From contig CP019636.1 in assembly GCA_002163975.1 (NCBI GenBank), positions 5,645,501 through 5,709,500 of the forward strand: DNA of 64,000 nucleotides, in the 5' to 3' direction. The notes under the pieces are model-generated. The model was not told the DNA's origin, did no database searches, and saw only the letters and a list, made by a program, of their open reading frames with translations. A program made the translations under genes and the position numbers. This DNA comes from Nostocales cyanobacterium HT-58-2 (GTDB lineage Bacteria > Cyanobacteriota > Cyanobacteriia > Cyanobacteriales > Nostocaceae). Numbering within the stretch: position 1 is the first letter of the stretch; every line of letters begins with the position of its first letter. Below, piece by piece: positions 36,564 to 45,887 of this stretch.

Positions 36564-37730
36564 CTAAAAAATGTCAGCTGGATCAGCAGATTGTAATTTA
36601 CGCATGGCGATCGCACCTGATGCAATGCACATCACAACAGTTAAAAACAGCACAAGTGCGGCACGATCTACCGACATTTTGACGGGAAGGAGTGTCGCCT
36701 GGGCAATCAGCCCGTAAAGCCCAAGCGAAGTGACAAATCCCGGAAGAAAGCCTAGAATTGCCAAAATCAAAGCCTCTTGAAGTAAGACTCCGATTAAGTA
36801 GCGATCGCTGTAGCCCATTGCTTTGAGTGTGGCGTATTCAGGTAAGTGATCGGAAACATCAGAGTAAAGAATCTGATAAACAATGACTATCCCCACCAAA
36901 AAGCCCACTAAAGTTCCAAATCCAAAGATAACGCCGATAGGACTGGTTTGACTCCAATAAGTTCTTTCACGTTCTATAAATTCTTGCTTTGTGAGAACCA
37001 ATACATCATTCGGCAATTTGGCTTTTAAATTTGCTTGCACTTGCTCAAGGTTTGCATCCGGTTTCAACGCAATGACACCAACATCAATCTCATCCGGTTG
37101 GCGTTCTGAAAATAGACGCAAAAAAGTAGAGTCACTCACAATCAAATTGCCATCAGCCCTGAATGAGACTCCCATTGTGAAGACAGCAGCAACTTGAATT
37201 TGTAAGTTATTCAGTTGGGCTGGGAGTGGGTTAGATTGCTGAAGTTGAGTGGTAACATTTCCCAGATTGGGTCGCGCTGCTTGGTCATACAGCGCATAAT
37301 TCAACATCTTGAGTTTATGAAATTGGGATATAGCATCTGGCACATCCATCGCAGGGTTACTGGGGTTAAGACCATAAACCTGCACTTGCCAAAATGTGCG
37401 ATTATCAGGATTACGCCATGTTCCGATTCCTAAGTATAAAAAGTTGATAGAACTCACTCCGTCTGTACCCACTGCCTGAAACAGCCTGGCGCGTGAGAAA
37501 GGTTTGATAGTCTGCACATTATCAGACACAGAATTAATGATAAACATCTCACCCCGCAACCTATAGTGCATCCCTGTGGCAGAAACATAAGCAGACTCCA
37601 TCAGTCCAAGCTGAAAAAACATGAGGATATCGGCAAAGGCAATTCCAGCTACAGCAACAGCCAGGCGGGTTTTTTCTCGCTTCACCTGAAGCCATGCCAG
37701 AGGAGTTTTGCGAAATAGCTTGCGTAGCAT
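36564..37730 (-). CDS. devC: DevC-type ABC exporter permease
   Basis: 388 residues. MacB/FtsX-like permease of the heterocyst glycolipid exporter type (DevBCA): N-terminal TM (LAVAVAGIAFADILMFFQLG), periplasmic domain ~50-260, three C-terminal TM helices (GVIFGFGTLVGFLVGIVIVYQ, LQEALILAILGFLPGFVTSLG, AALVLFLTVVMCIASGAIAM). It is 73 bp downstream of devB. No ATPase gene (devA) follows, so it must borrow one or be inactive. Confidence 0.88.
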   Translation of the reverse strand: MLRKLFRKTPLAWLQVKREKTRLAVAVAGIAFADILMFFQLGLMESAYVSATGMHYRLRGEMFIINSVSDNVQTIKPFSRARLFQAVGTDGVSSINFLYLGIGTWRNPDNRTFWQVQVYGLNPSNPAMDVPDAISQFHKLKMLNYALYDQAARPNLGNVTTQLQQSNPLPAQLNNLQIQVAAVFTMGVSFRADGNLIVSDSTFLRLFSERQPDEIDVGVIALKPDANLEQVQANLKAKLPNDVLVLTKQEFIERERTYWSQTSPIGVIFGFGTLVGFLVGIVIVYQILYSDVSDHLPEYATLKAMGYSDRYLIGVLLQEALILAILGFLPGFVTSLGLYGLIAQATLLPVKMSVDRAALVLFLTVVMCIASGAIAMRKLQSADPADIF

Positions 37731-37803
37731 AGGTTTTTGAGGAGTATCAAGCAGGAGGAGAAAAAATATATCGAGTCACTGTTACTTTTTAGTTCAAACT
37801 TGC

Positions 37804-38985
37804 CTATGGTTGAATTGCAACCTGTACCTGCAAGTTAGTCAAACTTGCCACTTTTTGACTATCGTTTGGATTGAGGCGAATTCTGACTTCAACGACGCGG
37901 CGATCAAGGTTCTGTCCGGGCTGATTGCTGAAAACTTTTTGCTGACTGACTTGTAGTCCAACTTGACGAATTATTCCACGCAGTTCTCCAGAAAACGCCT
38001 CACCAGTGATGAGTGCTACTTGTCCGTTATGAATCTGACCTATATCGCTCTGGTAAACTTCTGCAACCACTTCCATTTGGTCAGTTTTGCCTAGATCAAC
38101 AATGCCTTCTTCAGCGATCGCCTCACCTGATTTGGTGTAAACTTCTAAGACTTGTCCTGTGATTGGTGCGCGGATATATGCTTCCTGTAACTCAGCCTTC
38201 GCTCGTTTAGCTGCTGCATTTGCCTGGTCTACCTCCGTTTGTGCCACCTGGACATCCACGGGACGAACCTCAGCAATCTGGTTGAGCGTAGCTCTGGCTC
38301 GATTGATTTGAGCACGTAATGTGTCGGCGGTGCGATTTCGATTGGCTTTGACTTCTTTGAGTTGTGCCTCGGCAGTTTCCAACGTGAGTCGTCTTTGATC
38401 AAGGTTGGAAGCTGCGATCGCACCCTCCCGATACAAAGCGAGATAGCGGTTGTATTCTGAGAGTGCAACATTAACCTCAGATTGCCGACGCGCAATGGTA
38501 GCTGCTTGAGTGGCAATTTCACCCTGCAACTCTTCTTCAAGACGAGCAATTTCCGCTTTCTGAGCTGCAATCTCTCCAGATTTTGCCCCCGCTTTCACCT
38601 GAGCCAGCTTTGCTTGTGCAACCCTGATTCGTTCTTGTGCTTCAAGTTGAGATGTTTGCAGGCGATCGCGACTTTCGAGAATAGCAATTGCCTGACCTGC
38701 TTGGACTCGATCGCCCCGCTTGACGAGCAGTTGAGCAATGCGATCATTGTTTAGTGTAGTTGGGGCAGCTACTCGCACCACCTCTGAGACAGGTTCCAAT
38801 CGACCCAAAGCCGTGACAGGTTGCTTAACAGGAGCAGATGCTACAGGTTTAACAGGCTTTTGTCCAAATTGAGAAATGCTGTAGTAAAGTGAGCCACCTG
38901 CGATGGCAACAGCTGCAACGATGAGTGCAATTGTCCATCGATTAAGAGTCTTTAGGCGTTGCAGGCTCATAGTGTTCTTCGTCAT
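37804..38985 (-). CDS. devB: DevB-type ABC exporter membrane fusion protein
   Basis: 393 residues. HlyD-family adaptor: N-terminal TM (WTIALIVAAVAIAGGSLYYSI), biotinyl-lipoyl-like motif (VKRGDRVQAGQAIAILESRDRLQ), long coiled coil (EAQERIRVAQAKLAQVKAG, residues ~115-240), then YIRAPITGQVLEVYTKSGEAI. Links the inner-membrane exporter to the outer membrane. It follows the small membrane-protein gene by 19 bp and precedes devC, as an apparent operon. Confidence 0.9.
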   Translation of the reverse strand: MTKNTMSLQRLKTLNRWTIALIVAAVAIAGGSLYYSISQFGQKPVKPVASAPVKQPVTALGRLEPVSEVVRVAAPTTLNNDRIAQLLVKRGDRVQAGQAIAILESRDRLQTSQLEAQERIRVAQAKLAQVKAGAKSGEIAAQKAEIARLEEELQGEIATQAATIARRQSEVNVALSEYNRYLALYREGAIAASNLDQRRLTLETAEAQLKEVKANRNRTADTLRAQINRARATLNQIAEVRPVDVQVAQTEVDQANAAAKRAKAELQEAYIRAPITGQVLEVYTKSGEAIAEEGIVDLGKTDQMEVVAEVYQSDIGQIHNGQVALITGEAFSGELRGIIRQVGLQVSQQKVFSNQPGQNLDRRVVEVRIRLNPNDSQKVASLTNLQVQVAIQP

Positions 38986-39004
38986 CTTTTAGCCTAATGC
39001 GCAA

Positions 39005-39439
39005 TTAACTTGCGTCACGTTCAGCATCATCGGGTTTGGGAAAAACTACGCGTTGCACGCGATGAACTAGTGTTGTAGAAACGGAGAAGAGGGTGAATCC
39101 AATCAGTGGATGAACCACTCCCAAAGGTAAAGGAGACTTCAGGTGAATCGTGAGAAATTGCAGTCCCAGCAGCACAGGCATACTTGCTGTAAGGCTCCGC
39201 ACTCTTTGAGGAAACTGGCTCAGATACACCCATAAAAGCAGGAGCAGTGACAACCCACTGTATCCACGTACTAACCAAACATGAACTTTCCACCACTCAG
39301 GGTTGTAAAAGTATGCCAATCCAACTGTCAAAACTTGGGCAACCAGACAGAGGTTGAAAAGTGAAACTAACGTGAAAAAACCAACATGAGACCAGTTTGC
39401 AGGTGGTTGTGTTTTATCAATACCAAAACTAGTTGCCAT
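39005..39439 (-). CDS. Small polytopic membrane protein, possibly DUF6220
   Basis: 144 residues with about four hydrophobic helices (VGFFTLVSLFNLCLVAQVLTVGLAYF, GYSGLSLLLLLWVYL, ASMPVLLGLQFLTI, VVHPLIGFTLFSVST). Resembles DUF6220-type proteins but that assignment is from memory of family character only. First gene of the apparent devBC operon, 19 bp before devB. Confidence 0.6.
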   Translation of the reverse strand: MATSFGIDKTQPPANWSHVGFFTLVSLFNLCLVAQVLTVGLAYFYNPEWWKVHVWLVRGYSGLSLLLLLWVYLSQFPQRVRSLTASMPVLLGLQFLTIHLKSPLPLGVVHPLIGFTLFSVSTTLVHRVQRVVFPKPDDAERDAS

Positions 39440-39544
39440 GACTTATGAGAATTCTTCTTCCTAAATAACACTTGCACACAGAATCTATACTAGGAACAGC
39501 AACCAAGTATGCCTAGTCCTCGATCGAGTACATTTTGCTGAACT

Positions 39545-40228
39545 ATGATGGTGCCTTCTTTGCAGTCATTATTTCGAGCGATCGCCAACACTCGTGATGA
39601 ACACGAACTACGACTGCACGTCATGGCTGAAGTGAGTGAGTATTTTGGTGCCCAACGTTGTCGGCTTTTTTTCTTTGATGAGCTTCCTGCCAAAACAAAG
39701 GTTCAGGGCATTGCTAAATTAGCTTTATCTTTAGAACATAATCCGGTCTTGCGCTACTTGGTTGAGCAGCATGCTCCAGTTCACGAGGAATTGTTGTTAC
39801 CGCCTGGGGTATGGCAAAGGATTTGCCCGCGATCTGACCACGGACATGTGATGGCTGGACCAATGGTTAGCCATGGTCGCCTTGTTGGGGGAGTTGGCTT
39901 GACTCGCGATCGCGGTACTCCTGCTTTTAACGCTCAAAATCTAATTGATCTGAGTGCCCTGTGTCTACATCTGTCAACTTGGTTTGCTGCAAGACAAGCG
40001 CAAGTGACAAAATTCCATGCTCCCGACAGTAATCGGTTAACACCACGTGAAATTCAAATTGCCGAACTTGTTGCACAAGGGCTCACGAATGCTGAAATTG
40101 GTGCAACCCTGTGGATTCAAGAAAATTCTGTCAAGCAAGCCTTAAAACGGATGTTTCGCAAGCTTGAGGTTTCTTCTCGTGCTGAAATGGTTGCACTGCT
40201 TCATAATGTGCTGAGTCCAACTCATTGA
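39545..40228 (+). CDS. LuxR-type transcriptional regulator with an N-terminal GAF-like domain
   Basis: 227 residues. N-terminal ~150 residues are GAF-like (LRLHVMAEVSEYFGAQRCRLFFFDELP..., HGRLVGGVGLTRDRG). The C-terminal LuxR helix-turn-helix is LTPREIQIAELVAQGLTNAEIGATLWIQENSVKQALKRMFRKL. Divergent from the devBC operon, 105 bp apart, so it is a good candidate to control that operon. Signal unknown. Confidence 0.85.
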   Translation: MMVPSLQSLFRAIANTRDEHELRLHVMAEVSEYFGAQRCRLFFFDELPAKTKVQGIAKLALSLEHNPVLRYLVEQHAPVHEELLLPPGVWQRICPRSDHGHVMAGPMVSHGRLVGGVGLTRDRGTPAFNAQNLIDLSALCLHLSTWFAARQAQVTKFHAPDSNRLTPREIQIAELVAQGLTNAEIGATLWIQENSVKQALKRMFRKLEVSSRAEMVALLHNVLSPTH

Positions 40229-40338
40229 GAAGCATGGATTATGATCTATAAAAATTCTGTCTAGTATGAAAGCAAACTCTTGCAATCCTGATTCAGTCCC
40301 TCTTGGTAGGTGGAGTGATCGCGCGATCGCTCACACAA

Positions 40339-40680
40339 CTAACTTTGACTCTCAGACTGTATTCGTTTTAAGTGCTCTTGTCCCCAATCACAAAGCGGTT
40401 TCAGGACTGGGATGAGACTTTTGCCATACTCTGTAAAGGAATATTCAACTTTAGGCGGCACACCTGAGTGAACTCTGCGATCAACAACTCCGTCATTTTC
40501 TAGTTCTCGAAGTTGTTGAATTAGCATTTTTTCGGTGATTTCAGGTATCAACCGCTTTAGCTCACTGTATCGTTTTGCTTCATCTTTCAAATGCCACAGA
40601 ATCAAAAGCTTCCATTTGCCGCCCAAAACTTTGAGTGTCGTTTGCACAAATACAGCGCCGTTAGTTTGTTCTTCTAGCAT
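40339..40680 (-). CDS. HxlR-family transcriptional regulator
   Basis: 113 residues. HxlR motifs: VQTTLKVLGGKWKLLILWHLKDEAKRYSELKRLIPEITEKMLIQQLRELENDGVVDRRVH, PPKVEYSFTEYGKSL. It lacks a Cys in the N-terminal position where the homologue at 24.1 kb has one, so it probably senses something other than thiol redox. Divergent from an SDR gene, with duplicated operator-like sites between. Confidence 0.87.
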   Translation of the reverse strand: MLEEQTNGAVFVQTTLKVLGGKWKLLILWHLKDEAKRYSELKRLIPEITEKMLIQQLRELENDGVVDRRVHSGVPPKVEYSFTEYGKSLIPVLKPLCDWGQEHLKRIQSESQS

Positions 40681-40708
40681 CCTGATTGCTCTCTTCTAAG
40701 TGCATGGG

Positions 40709-40746
40709 TACTTACAAAAAAGTAAGTACTTACAAAAAAGTAAGTA
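40709..40746. promoter_or_regulatory. Duplicated dyad operator of the HxlR/SDR pair
   Basis: TACTTAC-AAAAAA-GTAAGTA occurs twice, overlapping by two bases (40709-40728 and 40727-40746). Each is a perfect inverted repeat with a six-base spacer. It lies in the divergent promoter region, 30-65 bp from both start codons, and resembles the TACT...AGTA style of HxlR-family operators. Confidence 0.7.
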
Positions 40747-40799
40747 AAAGTATACCTTGTTAATTGGTTTATACTGTTTTCGACAAATTGGAGACAAAT

Positions 40800-41540
40800 A
40801 TGCAAATCGCAGGCACGGTTGCTCTAGTGACTGGGGCAAATGGCGGGCTAGGTAAGTACTTTGTGGAGGCGCTGCGATCGCAGGGTGCTGCCAAAATTTA
40901 TGCAGGTGCCCGCAATCCGGACGCGCTAGCAGACGTGGTTGCTGCCGACCCCAGCCGCATCATTGCGATTCCCCTCGATATCACTGATGAACAGTCTGTG
41001 AAGCAGGCAGCGTTGACCTGTCAAGACGTGACGCTCCTTATTAACAATGCTGGTGTTGGGTTCAACCAAGGCTTGATTGCTGCCTCAGATTTATCTCACG
41101 CCCGTATGGAAATAGAGGTCAATTACTTCGGAACATTGATGATGTGTCGCGCCTTTGCACCCGTGCTGAAACAAAATGGAGGTGGAGCCATTGTTAACAT
41201 GGTGTCGATGGTAGCACGGGTTAATTTACCATTCAACGGCAGCTATAGCGCCTCCAAAGCAGCTGTTTTGTCGTTGACTCAGGGAGTTCGTGCAGAGTTG
41301 GCTGCTCAAAACACACTAGCGATCGCTGTGATGCCCGCAACTATAGACATTGGCATGGGCAAAACTTATCCCGATCCAAAGGTGTCTCCGGAAGAAGTCG
41401 TGCGCGATGCCCTACAAGCTGTAGTGGATGGCATCGAAGAGGTTTATCCTGGTGAGCAGGCGAAACAGTTAGATGCTCAATTGCTGCAAGATCCAAAAGC
41501 CGTTGAAAAGTTTGTAGCAACTATGCTACCTGTTAGTTAA
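40800..41540 (+). CDS. Short-chain dehydrogenase/reductase (SDR)
   Basis: 246 residues from ATG 40800, preceded by GGAG. Classical SDR: TGANGGLGKYFVEAL, NNAGVGFNQG, VNMVSMVARV, YSASKAAVLSLTQ. Substrate unknown. Divergent from an HxlR regulator that presumably controls it. Confidence 0.9.
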   Translation: MQIAGTVALVTGANGGLGKYFVEALRSQGAAKIYAGARNPDALADVVAADPSRIIAIPLDITDEQSVKQAALTCQDVTLLINNAGVGFNQGLIAASDLSHARMEIEVNYFGTLMMCRAFAPVLKQNGGGAIVNMVSMVARVNLPFNGSYSASKAAVLSLTQGVRAELAAQNTLAIAVMPATIDIGMGKTYPDPKVSPEEVVRDALQAVVDGIEEVYPGEQAKQLDAQLLQDPKAVEKFVATMLPVS

Positions 41541-41580
41541 TTGATGAGCAGGGGCGGTAGCTGAGAAGTTACAGCAGAAT

Positions 41581-41672
41581 TTAGAAGTCAGAAGTCAGGA
41601 GGAAAACAGGTTTTCTCCCTGGCTTTGAGACAAAGCTTATGTACTTCACCAACTTGAAATTCGCTGTCAGTA
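41581..41672. repeat. Dispersed repeat, inverted relative to 26.4 kb copy
   Basis: See 26389-26476; ~85 bp, opposite orientation, with the same GCTTTG/CAAAGC hairpin. Confidence 0.75.
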
Positions 41673-41706
41673 GAGCGCTCAATGTTAAGTTAGCACAAGG
41701 TGTTTT

Positions 41707-42552
41707 ATGAACGAAGCAAGGATTTCTGAGCGCCGTACTATTGAACTACCTGGGTTAACCATTGATCGACATATCTCAGCACCGAACGAGCTTACCTTCC
41801 CTGGATGCAACTATCATTTACTTTGTCTTCTGTTAAGTGATGGTAATCAACAAAAACTGACTCGCATCGGTGAACAAGAATCTGAAAAACCTCAAGCCAA
41901 AGGAGATTTTTGGATTTGCCCTGCCGGGGTGTCGGGGCTTTGGGCATGGGAAAGTAGCGACGAGTCGCTGATGTTTGTGATTGATCCACTTTTGTTGTGC
42001 ACAACAGCGGAAGAAGTGGGTGGGCTGGATGCGAGCAAGGTTGAAATGCTTAGTACAGTGAGTGCCTACGATCCACAAATTGAAGCGATCGCTCGTCTGG
42101 TCCAAACAGAATTTAACACAGCTGGCGTTGGTGGGCAACTTTATGTCGAATCGCTGATGCAGGTATTTATCATTCACTTGCTGCGACAATATTGTACATT
42201 TGAGCCGAAGATCCAGCACGATGTTGGAAAGTTACCTACTCCTCGGCTCCAGCAAGTGCTGGACTATATCCACAGTTATTTAGATCGACCGCTTCATCTA
42301 GCTGAACTTGCAGAAATTGTAGGCATCAGTCAATATCATTTTTGCCGATTATTTAAGCAGTCAATGGGTGTATCACCTTATCAATACGTGCTTCAGCAAC
42401 GAATGGAAAAAGCGAAAGAACTATTGCAACAAAGAAAATATGCGATCGCTGAAATTGCTCTACTCGTTGGTTTTGCAGATCAAAGCCGCTTCACAAGACA
42501 CTTTAGAAAATATATCGGAGTCACACCTAGGATGTTTTTAGAGAAAACGTAG
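41707..42552 (+). CDS. AraC-family transcriptional regulator
   Basis: 281 residues. C-terminal double helix-turn-helix: LQQVLDYIHSYLDRPLHLAELAEIVGISQYHFCRLFKQSMGVSPYQYVLQQRMEKAKELL, then IAEIALLVGFADQSRFTRHFRKYIGVTPRMF. The N-terminal ~180 residues are a cupin-like effector domain without a recognised ligand. It closely resembles the AraC regulator at 44.8 kb in the last 100 residues. Confidence 0.88.
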   Translation: MNEARISERRTIELPGLTIDRHISAPNELTFPGCNYHLLCLLLSDGNQQKLTRIGEQESEKPQAKGDFWICPAGVSGLWAWESSDESLMFVIDPLLLCTTAEEVGGLDASKVEMLSTVSAYDPQIEAIARLVQTEFNTAGVGGQLYVESLMQVFIIHLLRQYCTFEPKIQHDVGKLPTPRLQQVLDYIHSYLDRPLHLAELAEIVGISQYHFCRLFKQSMGVSPYQYVLQQRMEKAKELLQQRKYAIAEIALLVGFADQSRFTRHFRKYIGVTPRMFLEKT

Positions 42553-42728
42553 AACTCTAAGAACGAATCTCGATAGCAAGAATGACCTAAATCATGATTC
42601 GAGCCAGCAAGAAAAGTCTATCGTTTCTCCAGTGGTGCATTGTATTTTCATTGGAGGCTTCTACGGTGAGTCATCCTCTCACCACTAAAAGTCATACTTC
42701 ACAGGGTTAAGGTTATACTCACGAATTT

Positions 42729-43166
42729 ATGAGAAGAATCAGTCGGATTTTGCTTTCTGTTGTTCTCGTCAGCACTGCTGTAGTTTCCGTAGCGGTCGAT
42801 TGGAACGTGACTCATCTCTTCAACCCCGAATGGCATCCTCACGCTAAGTTTCATGATGCGGTGATGCTGTGGTTGCTGAGTGGAATGAGTATTATGGCGC
42901 TGTGGTTGCTGTGGAGGCGAGCGACAGAACCTGATGTTGGTTATACCATTGCAATGTTGGTCCCTGTTATCTTCTGGTCACCTTTTTTCTTTGTGACGCT
43001 CGTGGTTCCTGGAACGAGTTTGCAAGCTGATCTTAAAGAAGCTCCACCAATGATAGCAGGTATTCCAATCTATCCTAACGTGGTAGTTGCAACGGTCAGC
43101 GTCATTTTGGCGTTGGTCGGCTATGGCTTGTACCGTGCTTCTGAGTCAGAAGCAAGTCGTCTATGA
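42729..43166 (+). CDS. Small membrane protein, possibly DUF6640
   Basis: 145 residues, about four membrane segments. Characteristic DWNVTHLFNPEWHPHAKFHDAV near residues 25-45 recalls DUF6640-type proteins. The stop overlaps the start of the NicO-type transporter gene by four bases (ATGA), so the two are translationally coupled, and a metal-related role is possible by association. Confidence 0.6.
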   Translation: MRRISRILLSVVLVSTAVVSVAVDWNVTHLFNPEWHPHAKFHDAVMLWLLSGMSIMALWLLWRRATEPDVGYTIAMLVPVIFWSPFFFVTLVVPGTSLQADLKEAPPMIAGIPIYPNVVVATVSVILALVGYGLYRASESEASRL

Positions 43167-43969
43167 ACAGGGTGATCCTGATTTTAGGCTTGGCATTGCT
43201 AGTGACTTTCCTGCCGAGTCAAACTGCCCTGGCTCATATCGGACATGGCAGCTTCATGACGCAAAACTTGGCTCGCATGACCCTATCTCCAATCTTAATG
43301 TTAAGTGGGATAGGCATTGCCATGCTTGCCGGAGCAGGACATGCCCTCTCACCCGGACACGGCAAAACAATGGTGGCGGCATATCTCGTCGGTTCGCGGG
43401 GAACTCCTGAACAAGCAGTCGTGCTAGGCTTAGTGACGACGCTTACCCACACCATCAGCGTTTTTGTACTGGGCATTTTAGCTTTTTTCTTGTCTCAGTA
43501 TATTTTACCAGATAAGTTGTATCCGATTCTGAGCTTGTTGAGTGGATTGATGGTTTGTGGTGTTGGTTTTTGGTTACTTGATCGACATCTCAACACCCCA
43601 CCCAAACATCATCACCACACTCATAATCATTCTCCTCATGACACGCATCATCCTTCAACTTCTCAAATCACCTTACAGTCTCTTCTCACTCTGGGAATCG
43701 CAGGTGGTCTAGTTCCCTGCCCGTCAGCCCTGGTTTTGTTGTTGAGTGCGATCGCTCTTCATCAAACTGCATACGGTTTGCTATTGGTGTGTAGTTTTAG
43801 TTTTGGATTAGCAGTCGTATTAGTGAGCCTTGGTTTAGTAGTGATCTATGCTCACAACTGGCTGAAGCGTTTTTCATGGGTCCAGCCCTTGCAGCAGTAT
43901 ACTCCTATCATCAGCGCGATCGCGGTGATTGCTGTAGGAAGTGTATTAATGGTTTGTGCTGTGATTTAG
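43163..43969 (+). CDS. NicO/RcnA-type nickel-cobalt transporter-like protein
   Basis: 268 residues. Signal/TM start (VILILGLALLVTFLPSQTALAHIGHG), then GAGHALSPGHGKTMVAAYLVGSRG, a His-rich cytoplasmic or periplasmic loop (HHHHTHNHSPHDTHH), and GGLVPCPSALVLLLSAIALHQ. These motifs are the HX4DH-like and PCP features of NicO/RcnA metal exporters. Direction of transport and metal are inferred only. Confidence 0.85.
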   Translation: MNRVILILGLALLVTFLPSQTALAHIGHGSFMTQNLARMTLSPILMLSGIGIAMLAGAGHALSPGHGKTMVAAYLVGSRGTPEQAVVLGLVTTLTHTISVFVLGILAFFLSQYILPDKLYPILSLLSGLMVCGVGFWLLDRHLNTPPKHHHHTHNHSPHDTHHPSTSQITLQSLLTLGIAGGLVPCPSALVLLLSAIALHQTAYGLLLVCSFSFGLAVVLVSLGLVVIYAHNWLKRFSWVQPLQQYTPIISAIAVIAVGSVLMVCAVI

Positions 43970-43982
43970 AGATTAAAAAATT

Positions 43983-44630
43983 ATGAAAATAGGCATCATT
44001 GGTGCTGGCAATATGGGTGCCGCACTCGGTAAAATTTGGGCAAAAGCCGGACACCAAGTTATCTTTTCATACTCAAGAGATGAGAACAAACTCCGTCAAC
44101 TTACGACATCAGCAGGTGAGACTGCAAAAGCTGGAACCCCCAAAGAGGCAGTCATACAAAGTGACGTCATTTTGTTTGCGGTTTGGGCGCCTTCGCTAGA
44201 AGAGGTGATTCACGCTGCTGGTTCTCTGGATGGCAAGATTGTCATGACTTGTGTCAGTGGGTTAAAACCAGACTTTACGGGACAAACGATTGGTTTACCC
44301 ACGGACCTAAAAATTTCTGTAGCTGAAACCATTCAACAGTTAGCACCAAACGCAAAGGTTGTGGAGGCATTTAATACGACCTTTGCAGAAATCATCGCCT
44401 CAGACTCAAGACAATTTGGTGATGATCGTCCTAGTATTTTTTATTGTGGTGATGATGTAGAAGCGAAGAAAGTTGTTGCCGACTTGATTGGGGAATGCGG
44501 CTATGAAGCAGTAGACGCAGGAGCATTGATAGTAGCTCGTTCCTTGGAAACGTTAGCAACAGCGTGGGTGCAGTTTGCGGTTGCCAGTCAATTGTTTCCA
44601 AATCTTGGACTGAAAGCGTTACAAAGATAG
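43983..44630 (+). CDS. NADP-dependent oxidoreductase, F420-dependent reductase-like
   Basis: 215 residues. Rossmann fold MKIGIIGAGNMGAALGKIWAKAGHQVIFSYSRD and a C-terminal helical part (DDVEAKKVVADLIGECGYEAVDAG). Family: NADPH-dependent F420 reductase / pyrroline-5-carboxylate reductase-like. Cyanobacterial members are not known to use deazaflavin F420 as the main cofactor, so the electron partner is uncertain. 13 bp after the transporter. Confidence 0.83.
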   Translation: MKIGIIGAGNMGAALGKIWAKAGHQVIFSYSRDENKLRQLTTSAGETAKAGTPKEAVIQSDVILFAVWAPSLEEVIHAAGSLDGKIVMTCVSGLKPDFTGQTIGLPTDLKISVAETIQQLAPNAKVVEAFNTTFAEIIASDSRQFGDDRPSIFYCGDDVEAKKVVADLIGECGYEAVDAGALIVARSLETLATAWVQFAVASQLFPNLGLKALQR

Positions 44631-44816
44631 CAGCAGTCTAATCATTCAGCATCTTGTTGGCTCCTTCGCCCCATTTGGGCGATGAGCGTTCGCGTTGGCG
44701 ATCGCCCTATATGAGTGTATCGCTGATGCCACACAAAACCGTATATCTATTTTCATTTCAAGTAATAAAAAACACTTTTAAGATACAGTGCTCCGCAAAC
44801 CTCTGCACAGCGCTAG

Positions 44817-45749
44817 CTACTCCACACTCAGCACTGATAAGTGTTTCCAATATGCTTTAGGTGTTGTCCCTGTGAGTTTGCGGAAGTGCTTGGTAAAGTG
44901 GCTTTGATTGGCAAAACCACACGCCAAAGCAACATCACAAATTGTCATCTTTTGACTCTTCAACAATTGCTTTGCCCGTTCCACTCGCAACTGAAGTACG
45001 TATTGATAAGGGGTGATTCCCATTGACTGCTTAAAAAGTTGGCAAAAGTAGTATTGGCTGACTCCAGCCATGTCTGCTAATGTAGTCAATTTTATTTCTA
45101 AGTCAATGTGACTGTGAATATACCCAAGCACCTGTCTTAATTTGTACTTGGATAGCCCATCAATATATGTTGATGTTTCAGGTTTTTTGACACAGTACTT
45201 TTTCAACAGATGAATGCTGAGAGTCGTTTTTAGCTGTTCCACATACAAATTATCCCCTTGATTTGTTGACTCTAGTTCATCTTTCAAAGATGACATGATG
45301 CCCAGAATGAGCGGATCTTGAAATGTGGCAAAGCGAGGAATCAGTTCAATATCTTCAGGTGCAGCGACTTCCACACCTAACTGTATCAAAAGCTTGGGGT
45401 CAACTGCTACAAACATGAATCGAACTTCTTTTTGCCATAAGGAACGGTGGACTGTTCCAGCAGGAATAATCGCTGTGCTTCCTTTGGTCTGGTATTCGCT
45501 TTCTCTGTGTCCGTCGAACCATCTTTCTGTGGGAGCCGCATCTAGGGCAATACAGATAGTGTGCATTGTCAGACAATGCTCTGATGTATCATGGCTAGGC
45601 TGTTGATGATACTCAAAATGAATACCGTTCCATCCTGTCTCCAGGCTGGTTAATTGGGGTGGATTGGGAAATAATGCAAGAGAAGCTCCTTGCTGTTTGA
45701 AATCAACGAGTAAAGGCTTTTCCTGCTCTAATGGCTGGCAATTGCTCAT
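44817..45749 (-). CDS. AraC-family transcriptional regulator
   Basis: 310 residues from the ATG at 45749 (MSNCQPLEQ). C-terminal AraC DNA-binding domain: YKLRQVLGYIHSHIDLEIKLTTLADMAGVSQYYFCQLFKQSMGITPYQYVLQLRVERAKQLL, then ICDVALACGFANQSHFTKHFRKLTGTTPKAYW. N-terminal cupin-like effector domain. Target unknown; a relative of the 41.7 kb gene. Confidence 0.88.
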   Translation of the reverse strand: MSNCQPLEQEKPLLVDFKQQGASLALFPNPPQLTSLETGWNGIHFEYHQQPSHDTSEHCLTMHTICIALDAAPTERWFDGHRESEYQTKGSTAIIPAGTVHRSLWQKEVRFMFVAVDPKLLIQLGVEVAAPEDIELIPRFATFQDPLILGIMSSLKDELESTNQGDNLYVEQLKTTLSIHLLKKYCVKKPETSTYIDGLSKYKLRQVLGYIHSHIDLEIKLTTLADMAGVSQYYFCQLFKQSMGITPYQYVLQLRVERAKQLLKSQKMTICDVALACGFANQSHFTKHFRKLTGTTPKAYWKHLSVLSVE

Positions 45750-45887
45750 CTTTGGGTAAGCTTGAAAGAATAGAAGCAAGCCCTGTCTACTTAAGTCTTC
45801 AGTTTTTCACCATTTGCAGCTTTTATCCAATATCTAAACCAATTCGATATCATAATGAATTAGATAAGAAAATAGCATTGATTTAAA

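Noticed and set aside
36564..36625. Overlap of the cupin gene with devC
   Set aside because: Arises only if the longest cupin frame is used; the start at 36484 or 36454 fits the signal peptide and leaves no overlap.
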